A stretch of 64,000 nt of DNA, taken from positions 24,588 to 88,587 of the forward strand of contig LNEO01000205.1 in assembly GCA_001465015.1 (NCBI GenBank), given 5' to 3'. The position numbers and the translations under genes are program-made. Below the pieces are notes generated by a model that had not been told where the DNA came from, ran no database searches, and saw only the letters and a list, made by a program, of their open reading frames with translations. This document shows positions 52,185 to 60,471 of this stretch, piece after piece (the first letter of the stretch is position 1; each line of letters opens with the position of its first letter). The stretch is from Deltaproteobacteria bacterium Ga0077539 (lineage in GTDB: Bacteria; Myxococcota_A; Polyangia; Polyangiales; Ga0077539).

Positions 52185-54275
52185 TCAGAGGCCCGTGACG
52201 TTGAGCGTGTACGAGCCGCTCGAGCCGCTGTAGCCGTCGAGCACGACGAAGTAGTTCGTCGTCACCGTCGGCGTGGGCAACGTGATCGAAGACTGCAGTC
52301 CGCACGTGGAGTCATCGTTGCACGTGACGTGCGTGGCTCCGCCGCAGGTCGTCGCCGCGTAGAGAACCGTGTCGAACGTCGAGCCGCAGCTGGTGACGGT
52401 GACCGCGCGTCCGGCGGGGACGGTGATCTGAAACACGACGTCGGGCGCGGTGTTCGTGCCGGAGCCGCACATCGTCGTCGAGTAGTTGTTCGCGCGTCCG
52501 ACGGTGGTGCCTCGGTACGATCCGTTGCGGGTGATCACCGCCGGCGCCGCAGTCGTCGAGGAACACACGTCGTTGTTGACCTCGGCAGACTGCGACGACG
52601 TCAGCGTAAACGCCCCGCGGTTGCTCGACGGGGCCATGCCATAGCCGTCGGCGACGACGAAGTACGTGCCCGACGGGAGGATCCCAGTCGTGAACGAGCT
52701 GCGGTTGGTCATGCCCATGTCGTCGTCGTTGCAGGCGACCTCGTCGGCCATCGAGCAAGCGCTCGCGTTGTGCATGTGCAGCACGGTGTCGAAGCCAGTG
52801 CCCACCATCGTGAAGGTGTAGGTGCGCAGCGTTCCGTCGAGCGAGACGGAGTACGCGACGTCGTTGCCGCCGCCGGAGAAGCCGCAGCTCGAGCCATAGT
52901 TTGCCGCCGCGCAGTTGGTGTTGCCCGAAGCTGTCGCTCCGACGGTGTACGACGCCGGAGCGGTGCACAGATCGTTGGTCACAGCGGGGGTGCACGTCAT
53001 ACAACCCTCGTCGACGGCCACGTTGCAGTTGTCGTCGAGCATGTTGCCGCAGATCTCCGTCGGGTTGGGCAGAACCTGACCAGAGCAAACGCCGCTCCAG
53101 ACGCGCATGGCGTTGCACACTTCGCTGCCCGCGCGGCAGATGCCTACGCCGACCGCCGCGGGAGGGCCCGTGAAGCACGTGCGCGTCATGCCGGGCGTGC
53201 ACACGCCGCAGCCGTCATCGATCATCCCGTTGCAGTCTTCGTCGACGCCGTTGCCGCAAATCTCGGGCACAGGAACGAGCTCGCCCGTGCACGCCGTCAT
53301 CGATCCCATCGAGCACACGCGGCTGCCTCCGCGGCAACGACCGACGTTTTGCGTCCCAGGCGGGCCCGAGTAGCACGGGATGGGAGCGATCCCGTCGTCC
53401 ACGATTCCGTTGCAGTTGTCGTCCGCGCTGTTGCAGACCTCTGTGCTGGGAGTCACTTCGCCGAGGCACGAGGTCATCATGCCGCCCGCGCAGTTGCGCA
53501 TACCCGCGCGGCAACGGCCGACGTCTTGTGTGCCCGCCGGGCCCGAGTAACAGGTGACAGGGGGCACCTCGTCGAGCATGCCGTCACAGTCGTCGTCGAT
53601 CCCGTTGCAGGTCTCTGTGCCGGGGAGCACTTCGCCCATGCACGAGGTGAGCATTCCTCCGGGGCATCCGCGAGAGCCGGCACGGCAGCGACCGACGTCT
53701 TGCGTCCCCATCGGGCCCGAGTAGCAAGCGATGGCGCCGACGCCGTTGTCGACGGTTCCGTCGCAGTCGTCGTCCATGCCGTTGCACGTCTCGGCCATGG
53801 GCATGCCAGGCTCGCATCGCTGCGGTCGACCCATGACGCAGTTGTCGATCGTGCGCATGCAGCCGCCCATCCCACAGGACGAGCGGCCGAGCTCTTCGTC
53901 GACCATCATGTCGCAGTCGTTGTCGATGCCATCGCAGAGCTCGATCGCTCCGCTGTTGACCATCGGGTTGTCTTCGTTGCAGTCGGTGCCCCTGCAGCCC
54001 TGGCCCATTCCGTAGCCGTCACCGTCGCGATCGACGCACTCAGGAGCGGTGTCGGGCACGCCCGTATCGACGCCGGTGTCTTGCGTCTGAACGTCCGGCG
54101 CTTGCACGTCCGGGGTCTGCACGTCGATCGGCGCTTGGACATCGTTGGGGCGCGCATCGGTGATCGCTGCGTCGCGAACGTCCGCTCGCGCGTCGGTGCG
54201 CGCGGTGGGTTCTGGACCCGAACAGGCGACCGCCGTAGTCAGCGAGAACAAAGCGGGGACAAGCAAGCGACGCAT
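52185..54275 (-). CDS. MopE-type Cys-repeat lipoprotein with PPC-like C-terminus
   Basis: The 696-residue protein begins at an ATG with a GAGGAG ribosome site. A leader ending TAVAC and an Asp-rich linker are followed by about seven copies of a Cys unit, for example ETCNGIDDDCDGMLDE and EICGNGVDEDCNGMIDD. These are the metal-binding-like MopE repeats, alternating with GPxGTQDVGRCRAG linkers. The C-terminal 200 residues hold two pre-peptidase-like domains (FDTVLHMHNASAC and FDTVLYAATTCGG). It is likely a surface or secreted protein. It is divergent from thyA. Confidence 0.78.
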   Translation of the reverse strand: MRRLLVPALFSLTTAVACSGPEPTARTDARADVRDAAITDARPNDVQAPIDVQTPDVQAPDVQTQDTGVDTGVPDTAPECVDRDGDGYGMGQGCRGTDCNEDNPMVNSGAIELCDGIDNDCDMMVDEELGRSSCGMGGCMRTIDNCVMGRPQRCEPGMPMAETCNGMDDDCDGTVDNGVGAIACYSGPMGTQDVGRCRAGSRGCPGGMLTSCMGEVLPGTETCNGIDDDCDGMLDEVPPVTCYSGPAGTQDVGRCRAGMRNCAGGMMTSCLGEVTPSTEVCNSADDNCNGIVDDGIAPIPCYSGPPGTQNVGRCRGGSRVCSMGSMTACTGELVPVPEICGNGVDEDCNGMIDDGCGVCTPGMTRTCFTGPPAAVGVGICRAGSEVCNAMRVWSGVCSGQVLPNPTEICGNMLDDNCNVAVDEGCMTCTPAVTNDLCTAPASYTVGATASGNTNCAAANYGSSCGFSGGGNDVAYSVSLDGTLRTYTFTMVGTGFDTVLHMHNASACSMADEVACNDDDMGMTNRSSFTTGILPSGTYFVVADGYGMAPSSNRGAFTLTSSQSAEVNNDVCSSTTAAPAVITRNGSYRGTTVGRANNYSTTMCGSGTNTAPDVVFQITVPAGRAVTVTSCGSTFDTVLYAATTCGGATHVTCNDDSTCGLQSSITLPTPTVTTNYFVVLDGYSGSSGSYTLNVTGL

Positions 54276-54364
54276 CGGGGCTCCTCGTTGCGCGAAGGTG
54301 AGCATTGTGGGGGGCGGTGTTCGTCGGTGACGCTCACGCTGCGTCACGCCGCCATAAATGCTGA

Positions 54365-54382
54365 GCAGAGTTTGTACTCTGC
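54365..54382. promoter_or_regulatory. 7-bp palindrome in the lipoprotein/thyA divergent region
   Basis: GCAGAGT and its complement flank a 4-base TTGT loop. It sits in the 223-base gap between the MopE-type gene and thyA, in a less GC-rich region. It could be an operator or a hairpin in a leader. No standard -35/-10 pair was clear around it. Confidence 0.3.
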
Positions 54383-54498
54383 CAGACCAACAGAACAATC
54401 GCACATTCCTGTGAATTTGCCACGCAACGTCGAGATGTGCTCTCTCGTTTGCGCGAACAGAGACGCGGTCTCGTGTTCAGCGAAGGAGCGACGGAGCT

Positions 54499-55341
54499 TT
54501 GAGGCAATATCACGACCTGCTCGAGCGCATCTTGCGCGAGGGAAAGCCTCGAACGGACCGCACGGGCACCGGGACGATCGGGGTGTTCGGGCACCAGATG
54601 CGGTTCGCGCTGGACGAGGGGTTTCCGCTGGTGACCACGAAGAAGGTGCACCTGAAGTCCATCGTGCACGAGCTCCTGTGGTTCGTCCGCGGCGAGACGC
54701 ACGTCGCGTCGTTGCAAGCAGAGGGCGTGACGATCTGGGACGAGTGGGCGACCGCCGAGCAATGCGCGCGCTTCGGTCGAAGCGCTGGTGATCTCGGCCC
54801 CGTGTACGGGCACCAGTGGCGCAACTTCGGCGCGACGCTGCAGCCAGACGGAACGTACGCGCGCGACGGCGTCGATCAGCTCGCGAAGGTGGTGAGCACC
54901 ATCCGCGAGCGGCCCGACTCGAGGAGGCTGATCGTCTCTGGGTGGAACCCCCGCGAGGCAGAGCAGGTCGCGCTCCCGCCGTGCCACACGATGTTTCAGT
55001 TCTACGTGCAGGACGGCGCGCTCTCGTGTCAGCTCTATCAACGGAGCGGGGATGTGTTCTTGGGCGTTCCGTTCAACATCGCGAGCTACGCGCTGTTGAC
55101 CATGATGATCGCGCAGGCGTGCGACCTCGCGCCGGGCGAGTTCGTGCACACCCTCGGGGACGCGCACTTGTATTCGAACCACGTCGAGCAGGCGAAGCTG
55201 CAGCTCTCGCGCGAGCCTCGGCCGCTGCCACGGATGCGCATCGACCCTTCGGTGAAGGACGTCTTCGCGTTTCGCTTCGAGCACTTCACGCTCGAGGGGT
55301 ACGACCCGCACCCGGCCATCAAGGCTCCGGTGGCGGTATGA
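54499..55341 (+). CDS. thyA: thymidylate synthase
   Basis: The 280-residue enzyme methylates dUMP to dTMP using methylene-tetrahydrofolate. Motifs are RTDRTGTGT near residue 18, [11 protein letters not shown] near 57, [12 protein letters not shown] near 98, the catalytic Cys in [13 protein letters not shown] near 161, and [17 protein letters not shown] near 182. The start is TTG at 54499, with a GGAG ribosome site 5 bases upstream. This is the first gene of a thyA-folA-DCC run. Its stop overlaps the folA ATG by 4 bases. Confidence 0.95.
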   Translation: MRQYHDLLERILREGKPRTDRTGTGTIGVFGHQMRFALDEGFPLVTTKKVHLKSIVHELLWFVRGETHVASLQAEGVTIWDEWATAEQCARFGRSAGDLGPVYGHQWRNFGATLQPDGTYARDGVDQLAKVVSTIRERPDSRRLIVSGWNPREAEQVALPPCHTMFQFYVQDGALSCQLYQRSGDVFLGVPFNIASYALLTMMIAQACDLAPGEFVHTLGDAHLYSNHVEQAKLQLSREPRPLPRMRIDPSVKDVFAFRFEHFTLEGYDPHPAIKAPVAV

Positions 55342-55856
55342 ACGACCCTCGATCGCTGCGAGAGCTCGTGCTGGTGGCAGCCGTCGCGCAAAACGGCGTG
55401 ATCGGACGGGGCAACGCCCTTCCGTGGAAGATCCCTGGCGAGCTCAAGCACTTTCGCTCGGTCACCGTCGGCCACTCGGTCATCATGGGCCGCAAGACCT
55501 TCGACTCGATCGGAAAGCCCCTCGCCGACCGACGAAACATCGTGCTCACGCGCGACGAAGAGACACGACGCGACGGCATCGAGGGATGCGAAGTGGTCGC
55601 GACGTGGGACGAGGCGATCGCGCTCGCGAGGACCACGGACGACGCGCCGCGGGTGATCGGCGGCTCGCAGGTGTACGCGACGGCGCTGCCGTGGGCGACG
55701 GAGCTGCTGCTCACCGAGATCGCGCAGGACTTCGAGGGAGACGCGTTCTTTCCGCGCTGGGACGCGAGCGAATTCGTCGAAGTCTCGCGGGTCGCTCACA
55801 GCGAGCCAGGCGTGAGCTTCGCGCGCTACCGACGCCGCGGCCTCGCGACACCCTGA
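55338..55856 (+). CDS. folA: dihydrofolate reductase
   Basis: The 172-residue enzyme reduces dihydrofolate made by ThyA back to tetrahydrofolate. It shows [20 protein letters not shown] near residue 11, [15 protein letters not shown] near 45, and [14 protein letters not shown] near 105. These carry the NADPH and folate contacts of the family. It starts with an ATG overlapping thyA (ATGA), a conventional coupling of the two enzymes. Confidence 0.93.
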   Translation: MNDPRSLRELVLVAAVAQNGVIGRGNALPWKIPGELKHFRSVTVGHSVIMGRKTFDSIGKPLADRRNIVLTRDEETRRDGIEGCEVVATWDEAIALARTTDDAPRVIGGSQVYATALPWATELLLTEIAQDFEGDAFFPRWDASEFVEVSRVAHSEPGVSFARYRRRGLATP

Positions 55857-55882
55857 GGAGCATCGAGCATCCTACCAGCACC

Positions 55883-56290
55883 ATGAGCGATGCGAAGCAG
55901 GTGCAGGTCGAGGTGTTCTTCGACGGCGATTGTCCATTGTGTGTGCGTGAAATCAACATGCTTCGCCGCATGGACCGAGGCCGAGGGCGCATCGCCTTTA
56001 CGGACATCGCCCGCGATGACTTCGATCCGAGCGAGCTCGGCGTGTCCTGGGCGACGTTGATGGATCGCATCCACGGGCGGCTCCCGGACGGCGCGCTCAT
56101 CGAGGGGGTCGAAGTGTTTCGCAGGCTGTACGCTGCGGTAGGATTCGGACCGATCGTTTCGCTCACAAGACTCCCTGGGATCTCGCGGGCGCTCGACTGG
56201 TTCTACCTGCAATTTGCGAAGAATCGGCTCAAACTCACGGGGCGGTGCATTCCGGATGCTCGAGGCGCCTGTGCGCTCCCCGCGCGATGA
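55883..56290 (+). CDS. DCC-family thiol-disulfide oxidoreductase (DUF393)
   Basis: The 135-residue protein contains [18 protein letters not shown] near residue 12, with the DxxCPxC motif of DUF393 proteins, and [18 protein letters not shown] near 82. The CxxC suggests a thioredoxin-like redox role. It follows folA by 26 bases. I see no membrane anchor. Its redox partner is unknown. Confidence 0.85.
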   Translation: MSDAKQVQVEVFFDGDCPLCVREINMLRRMDRGRGRIAFTDIARDDFDPSELGVSWATLMDRIHGRLPDGALIEGVEVFRRLYAAVGFGPIVSLTRLPGISRALDWFYLQFAKNRLKLTGRCIPDARGACALPAR

Positions 56291-56328
56291 ACGACACGAA
56301 CGAAACGGAACTTTGAGCTTCCGGAGCG

Positions 56329-56358
56329 TTGTCTTGGATTCCAGACTTCGTCTACATT
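56329..56358 (+). promoter_or_regulatory. candidate promoter, possibly leaderless
   Basis: TTGTCT (56329-56334) and TACATT (56353-56358) are separated by 18 bases, close to a sigma-70 layout. The next gene's ATG is only 8 bases after the -10-like box, so transcripts would have almost no leader. The support is sequence resemblance only. Confidence 0.35.
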
Positions 56359-56365
56359 TTGTCGC

Positions 56366-56752
56366 ATGACGAGTGAATCGAAGCGCGACGTTGCGTCGAC
56401 TCAGCGCACTTCGAAGGTCTCTTCGGAGGTGATCGAATCAATCCTGGTCGGTCGCGTGGATGGCTCCCTCCTGCGCGACCTCGACCAGGACGGAACGCGT
56501 CACGGATGGGCGCCCAACTGGCTGATCGATGCGACTGAAGTATCTGGATTTACAGCAGATTCGGTGTCTAACGGCGTCCGCGTGCTCGAGTCTGGCCGCA
56601 GCCGCGGGCTCAAACGCATCGTGATCATCACGAAGCTCCCCGCGGCGCGCATGGCCGCTCGCACCATCGGCTTGTCCGCCGCGATCGAGCTGCACGTCGC
56701 CGACGATCGCTCGAGCGCGATGGAGCTCATTCGTCGACCGCTGCGCGGCTGA
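56366..56752 (+). CDS. STAS-like hypothetical protein
   Basis: The 128-residue protein resembles STAS or SpoIIAA-like small domains. The region APNWLIDATEVSGFTADSV near residue 48 is a strand and helix, and GLKRIVIITKLPAARMAAR near 81 matches the second half. Such proteins are often anti-sigma antagonists or regulators in myxobacteria. The usual phosphorylated Ser is not obvious. It stands alone, with a possible promoter right before it. Confidence 0.6.
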   Translation: MTSESKRDVASTQRTSKVSSEVIESILVGRVDGSLLRDLDQDGTRHGWAPNWLIDATEVSGFTADSVSNGVRVLESGRSRGLKRIVIITKLPAARMAARTIGLSAAIELHVADDRSSAMELIRRPLRG

Positions 56753-57124
56753 ACGACGAACGAGAGGGGCGAGCGGCCTCGAGACGCGCCGGGGGAGTTT
56801 CCGCAGAGCTGCGCTCAGCGACCGACGCGCGCTGAGTTTCTCCAGAAACTTCGCAGGAGCATGCGCGGGGGCGCTTCTTCGTCGACCCCTCGGCTCCTCA
56901 TCAGACACCAGAATTCAAGTTATCTTCGTTGAGCACGCTCAACGAAGGGCATTAATTAGCAGCAGTATTCAAGACAGCAAGCACCTTACTCATCGTGACA
57001 ACTGCCCGAAACAATGGCGATTTTTGCTTGCGCGTCGTTCCTCACGGCTTCATCTCTGGCTTGTAAGCAACTCGCGTCGCCTCGAAGCGCGCGGGCATGA
57101 GGGATCTTTTCCGGGGTGTAACCA
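56753..57124. other. intergenic region with a perfect hairpin
   Basis: This 372-base gap has no coding frame I can support. At 56924-56947 CTTCGTTGAG and its complement pair around a CACG centre. The outer C-G can pair as well, giving 11 base pairs. AT-rich sequence (GGCATTAATTAGC) follows. It lies 180 bases before the terpene-cyclase-like gene, so it could be an operator or a leader hairpin. A T-run typical of a terminator is missing. Confidence 0.5.
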
Positions 57125-58699
57125 ATGATCGACCTTCAACGGGTTTCGACGGCTCACGCGCGTCGTATTGCAGGGCTCGTGGCTCATCCGCGTTGGCGAG
57201 CCATCACCGCGTCGCTCGCAGATCGCACGAGGCGCGCGGCGCAGTGGTGCGCCGATCAACAGCGCGCCGACGGGAGCTGGCGACAGGACCCAGACCCGCG
57301 TCCGTTCGAGACCGCGGTGGCTGGCGTCGCGCTCTCGCTCGTGGACGATCCGCGTGCGAGAGCGGCGGCGGCGCGGGCGCGAAGCTGGATCGAGTCGCAC
57401 CCGTCCGCCGCGAGGGACGAAGACACGAGGCTCTTCGACGAGGCGCTCGGACGGCTCTGGCTCGGCGAGGCGCTCGAGCTCCGCGCCCCCTTCTGGCAGT
57501 CGCCCGTGATGCTCCGCAAGACCTGGTCGCTGCAGGTCTTTGCGCTGCTGCTCGGAGCGTCGGTCGACACGGGCGTCGATGAGCCGTTTCTGCGGGCGCT
57601 CGTCTCGACCATCTTCGCCAAGCGCAACGAGCGAGCGCTCAAGCCCTGGCACCGCGTCGAGCTCGCCGCGATGAACGCCCTGCTCAGCGCGCGGGTCGGC
57701 GATCGAGCCGCGACGCGCGACGCGCTGACCGACCTCCGAGGAGCGCAGTGCGACGACGGGAGCTTCTGCTACCTCCCCGTGAGCACCGCGCTCGCGCTGC
57801 TGGCGCTCGACCTCGAGCCGCGCGACGCGGCGTTCGAGCGATGCCTCGACAGCGTGCTTCGCGCGCAGCGCGAGGACGGATCCTGGGTGTTCACGACGAA
57901 CGAGCTCTGGGACACCTCGATTCTGCTTCGCACCTTCGAGGACACGAGCCCCTTTCGCGAGTCCTGCGCCGCCCGAGGCCGCGCGTTTCTCGTCGAAAAC
58001 CAGTGCGACGACGGCGGCTGGGGCTTTCGCGTCGGCGTTCAGAGCGACAACGACACGGCGTCGAGCGCGCTGCTCGCCCTCGGTCGAGCGGACACCTACG
58101 CCCGCGCCCGCGCGCGCTGCGCTCAGTATCTCGCCGGGCAGCAGATGCCCAGCGGCCTGTGGCGTACGTGGCAAGACGTGAGCGACGAGGTCAGCGACGA
58201 CGTACTCGCGCACGTCGTCCTCGCGCTGTCTTTGTGCGACGAAACCCCGTCCGCGGTCGACCTGAATCCAGCCCGAGAGTGGCTGGTCGATCAGTGCTCG
58301 CACAACAGCACCTGGAAGGGCTCTTGGTATCGAAACCAGGCGTACTCGGTCCTCGAGATCGCCAAGGCGCTGCCGAAAGGACACCCCGTCGTCCTGCGGG
58401 CGATCGAGGCGCTCGAGCGCGGTCGCAACGACGACGGAGGCTGGGGCGCTGCGCTCGGAGAGCGGTCGGTCGCCAGCGCGACCGGGCTCGCAGTGACGGC
58501 CATGCTCTTGTTTGCGCCCGAGCGGGTCGAGCCGATCGTCTCGGGGCTCGTGTATCTGATCGAGTCGCAAGGGACGGACGGCACCTGGCGCGGCGTGCCC
58601 GAGATGCTCGGGCCGCGCCCGCTCGTGAGCCACTACCAGACGCAGACGCACGCGTTTGCCGCGAGCGGGCTCGCCTTGGCCTCGAGGCTCGCGCGATGA
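57125..58699 (+). CDS. class II terpene cyclase-like protein (squalene-cyclase repeat family)
   Basis: The 524-residue protein has several QW-type repeats: QRADGSW near residue 46, QCDDGSF near 208, QREDGSW near 248, QCDDGGWGF near 293 and a further QGTDGTW near the end. This is the alpha/alpha barrel of squalene-hopene and diterpene class II cyclases. At the normal DxDD place it has VQSDNDTASS (305-314). Aligned on DTA the proton-donor Asp becomes Asn309; read as DNDT it resembles the DxDT variant. Catalysis is therefore likely but unusual. The size fits bacterial diterpene class II enzymes. It overlaps the next gene (ATGA). Confidence 0.75.
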   Translation: MIDLQRVSTAHARRIAGLVAHPRWRAITASLADRTRRAAQWCADQQRADGSWRQDPDPRPFETAVAGVALSLVDDPRARAAAARARSWIESHPSAARDEDTRLFDEALGRLWLGEALELRAPFWQSPVMLRKTWSLQVFALLLGASVDTGVDEPFLRALVSTIFAKRNERALKPWHRVELAAMNALLSARVGDRAATRDALTDLRGAQCDDGSFCYLPVSTALALLALDLEPRDAAFERCLDSVLRAQREDGSWVFTTNELWDTSILLRTFEDTSPFRESCAARGRAFLVENQCDDGGWGFRVGVQSDNDTASSALLALGRADTYARARARCAQYLAGQQMPSGLWRTWQDVSDEVSDDVLAHVVLALSLCDETPSAVDLNPAREWLVDQCSHNSTWKGSWYRNQAYSVLEIAKALPKGHPVVLRAIEALERGRNDDGGWGAALGERSVASATGLAVTAMLLFAPERVEPIVSGLVYLIESQGTDGTWRGVPEMLGPRPLVSHYQTQTHAFAASGLALASRLAR

Positions 58700-59526
58700 A
58701 AGAAGAGCTCGCCGCGCTCCCAGGCTTCTCGCCGCGCGCGATCGAGCTCGCGGCGATGCTGCTCGAAGGGTACGGAGTGGCCGCGTGGGCGCCGCAGGCG
58801 AGCGCGATTTTGTCAGCGCAAATGGCCTTCTTCTTCTGGCTCGACGACCGCTTCGACGGCGGCGCGCTCGGCACCGAGGCCGCCGTATCCGTGATCGATC
58901 ACCTGCACGGCGGCGCGCAGACACAACGCGCGCGGGACCGTGACGACGCGGGCGATGAGGGCCAGCGCGGGCCAGAGGCCGCGGGGTTCTCGCGGATCGA
59001 GGCGGCGCTGTGGGCCCATCGACCCTCGTTTGTGCGCCGCGCCCGCTGGCGCGCGAGCGCGGTGTCCGTCGTCGAGGCGATGCTCGCCGAGTCCGTGATC
59101 GACGCGCGAACGACGCTGTCCGAGTACGTGATCGTCGGCGCCGCGACCTCGACGATCGGACATCTGTTCGCGACCCTGGCGTGGCACGAAGACCTCTCGC
59201 TCGACGACGCGGCGACGGCGACCTTGATTCGACGACTCGCGCTGCACGCGAGGTTGCACAACGACAAGCACTCGATCGAGCGCGACGAGCGCGAATCGAG
59301 CCGAGCCAACGCGATCCTCGTCGCTGGCGGCGGCGTTGCGGGGCGCGCGGCGATCGAGCGCGAGCTCGCGAGGCTCGAAGAAGGGATCGGCGCGCTCTCT
59401 CGGGACGAGCGCGTGCACGAGCGAGTTCGGGCGATGGCTCCGCGGATGCTTGCGACGCACGAGGCGTTCTACCGGCGCGCGGGCGATCGCTACGCGAAGC
59501 AGGCAGAGTCTCTCTCCGCCGGTTGA
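58696..59526 (+). CDS. class I terpene synthase-like protein
   Basis: The 276-residue protein has the class I metal motifs: FFFWLDDRFDGG near residue 45, with a DDxxD (DDRFD, 50-54), and HNDKHSIERDERE near 188, an NSE triad with Asp in place of the final Glu but a Glu next to it. A terminal RY (RAGDRYAK) near 265 is also typical. Size and motifs fit bacterial class I terpene synthases such as ent-kaurene synthase. Its ATG overlaps the upstream stop, so it is probably translated with the class II-like partner. A two-step diterpene route is inferred. No prenyl diphosphate synthase is in the window. Confidence 0.75.
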   Translation: MKEELAALPGFSPRAIELAAMLLEGYGVAAWAPQASAILSAQMAFFFWLDDRFDGGALGTEAAVSVIDHLHGGAQTQRARDRDDAGDEGQRGPEAAGFSRIEAALWAHRPSFVRRARWRASAVSVVEAMLAESVIDARTTLSEYVIVGAATSTIGHLFATLAWHEDLSLDDAATATLIRRLALHARLHNDKHSIERDERESSRANAILVAGGGVAGRAAIERELARLEEGIGALSRDERVHERVRAMAPRMLATHEAFYRRAGDRYAKQAESLSAG

Positions 59527-59559
59527 CGCGCTGACCGAGAAATCGCCACACTCCCGTTC

Positions 59560-60438
59560 GTGCCGACGCTCGCCGAGCTGCAACAATTTGCTCGTTATCA
59601 CCTCGTTCGTCGCGTGTACGACCACCCGGCGCGCGATCCCGAGCTCGAGGTCGTGACGCTCGGCTACGACCCGAAGGCGTTCGAGGCAGAGGTGCGTTCG
59701 TTCGAGGGGCGCTTCGCCGTGCGCGAGGCCTTGCGCGGGAGCTATCGCGGCGCGTCGTGGCCGGTGCTCGAAGTCGAGAGCAAGCCGTCGAGTGAAGCGC
59801 GGCGGCGACGGGTGCTGGTGTTGTCGGGGGTTCACGGCAACGAGCAAGCGGGGATTTTGTCTGTCGTTCCGCTGCTCGAACAGCTGTACGCCGAGCGCGC
59901 GTCGCTGGCGAACGTGGCGGTGCGCGTGCTCACCCCGGTCAACGCCGTGGGCGCGGCGGAGGTGTCGCGGTTCAACGGGGAGGGCTACGACATCAACCGC
60001 GATTTTCGGCGGTTTTATACGGCCGAAGCGCGGCTGGTTCGCGACGCGCTCGAGTCGTTTCGACCGGACATCGTGCTGTCTTTGCACGAGGGGCCGCAGG
60101 ACGCTTCGTTTGTCTTCGCCAACGCTCGGTGCGACGTCGAGCAGGTGAAGCGTTGGTTGTCCGAGATCGAAGCGAAGGGCACCACGCTCGCGCGCAAGGA
60201 CTACTTCGGCTCGATGTTGCCGAGCCCCGGCCTCTCACCTTCGACCGCGGCCTCTCGCCTCGTCGTCCGCCTCTGGGCCAACACCCTGGGAATGATGGCT
60301 GCCAACGGCTACTGCGACGAGCGCGGCATCCCCGAGCTCACCCTCGAGAGCTCGTGGAAGAGCCCCGATCGCGCCGCGCGCCTCCGCGCGCACGTGGACC
60401 TGTGCATGGCCGTCGTTCGCACGCTCGCGAGGCAGTGA
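59560..60438 (+). CDS. M14-like zinc deacylase/carboxypeptidase
   Basis: The 292-residue protein has VLVLSGVHGNEQAG near residue 85 (HxxE zinc ligands), GYDINRDFRRFY near 140 and VLSLHEGPQDA near 169 (His ligand). These are typical of the M14/aspartoacylase-like superfamily, which hydrolyses amide bonds. The start is a GTG at 59560. It lies 33 bases after the terpene synthase and may belong to the same operon, though a role there is speculative. Confidence 0.8.
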   Translation: MPTLAELQQFARYHLVRRVYDHPARDPELEVVTLGYDPKAFEAEVRSFEGRFAVREALRGSYRGASWPVLEVESKPSSEARRRRVLVLSGVHGNEQAGILSVVPLLEQLYAERASLANVAVRVLTPVNAVGAAEVSRFNGEGYDINRDFRRFYTAEARLVRDALESFRPDIVLSLHEGPQDASFVFANARCDVEQVKRWLSEIEAKGTTLARKDYFGSMLPSPGLSPSTAASRLVVRLWANTLGMMAANGYCDERGIPELTLESSWKSPDRAARLRAHVDLCMAVVRTLARQ

Positions 60439-60471
60439 GCTTCGCGGGAGTCGCGCTACAATCGGCGCTGA

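Noticed and set aside
57050..59551. Minus-strand open frame of 833 residues across the terpene genes
   Set aside because: Antisense to two genes with strong terpene motifs; composition is Arg/Ser-rich with no family pattern.
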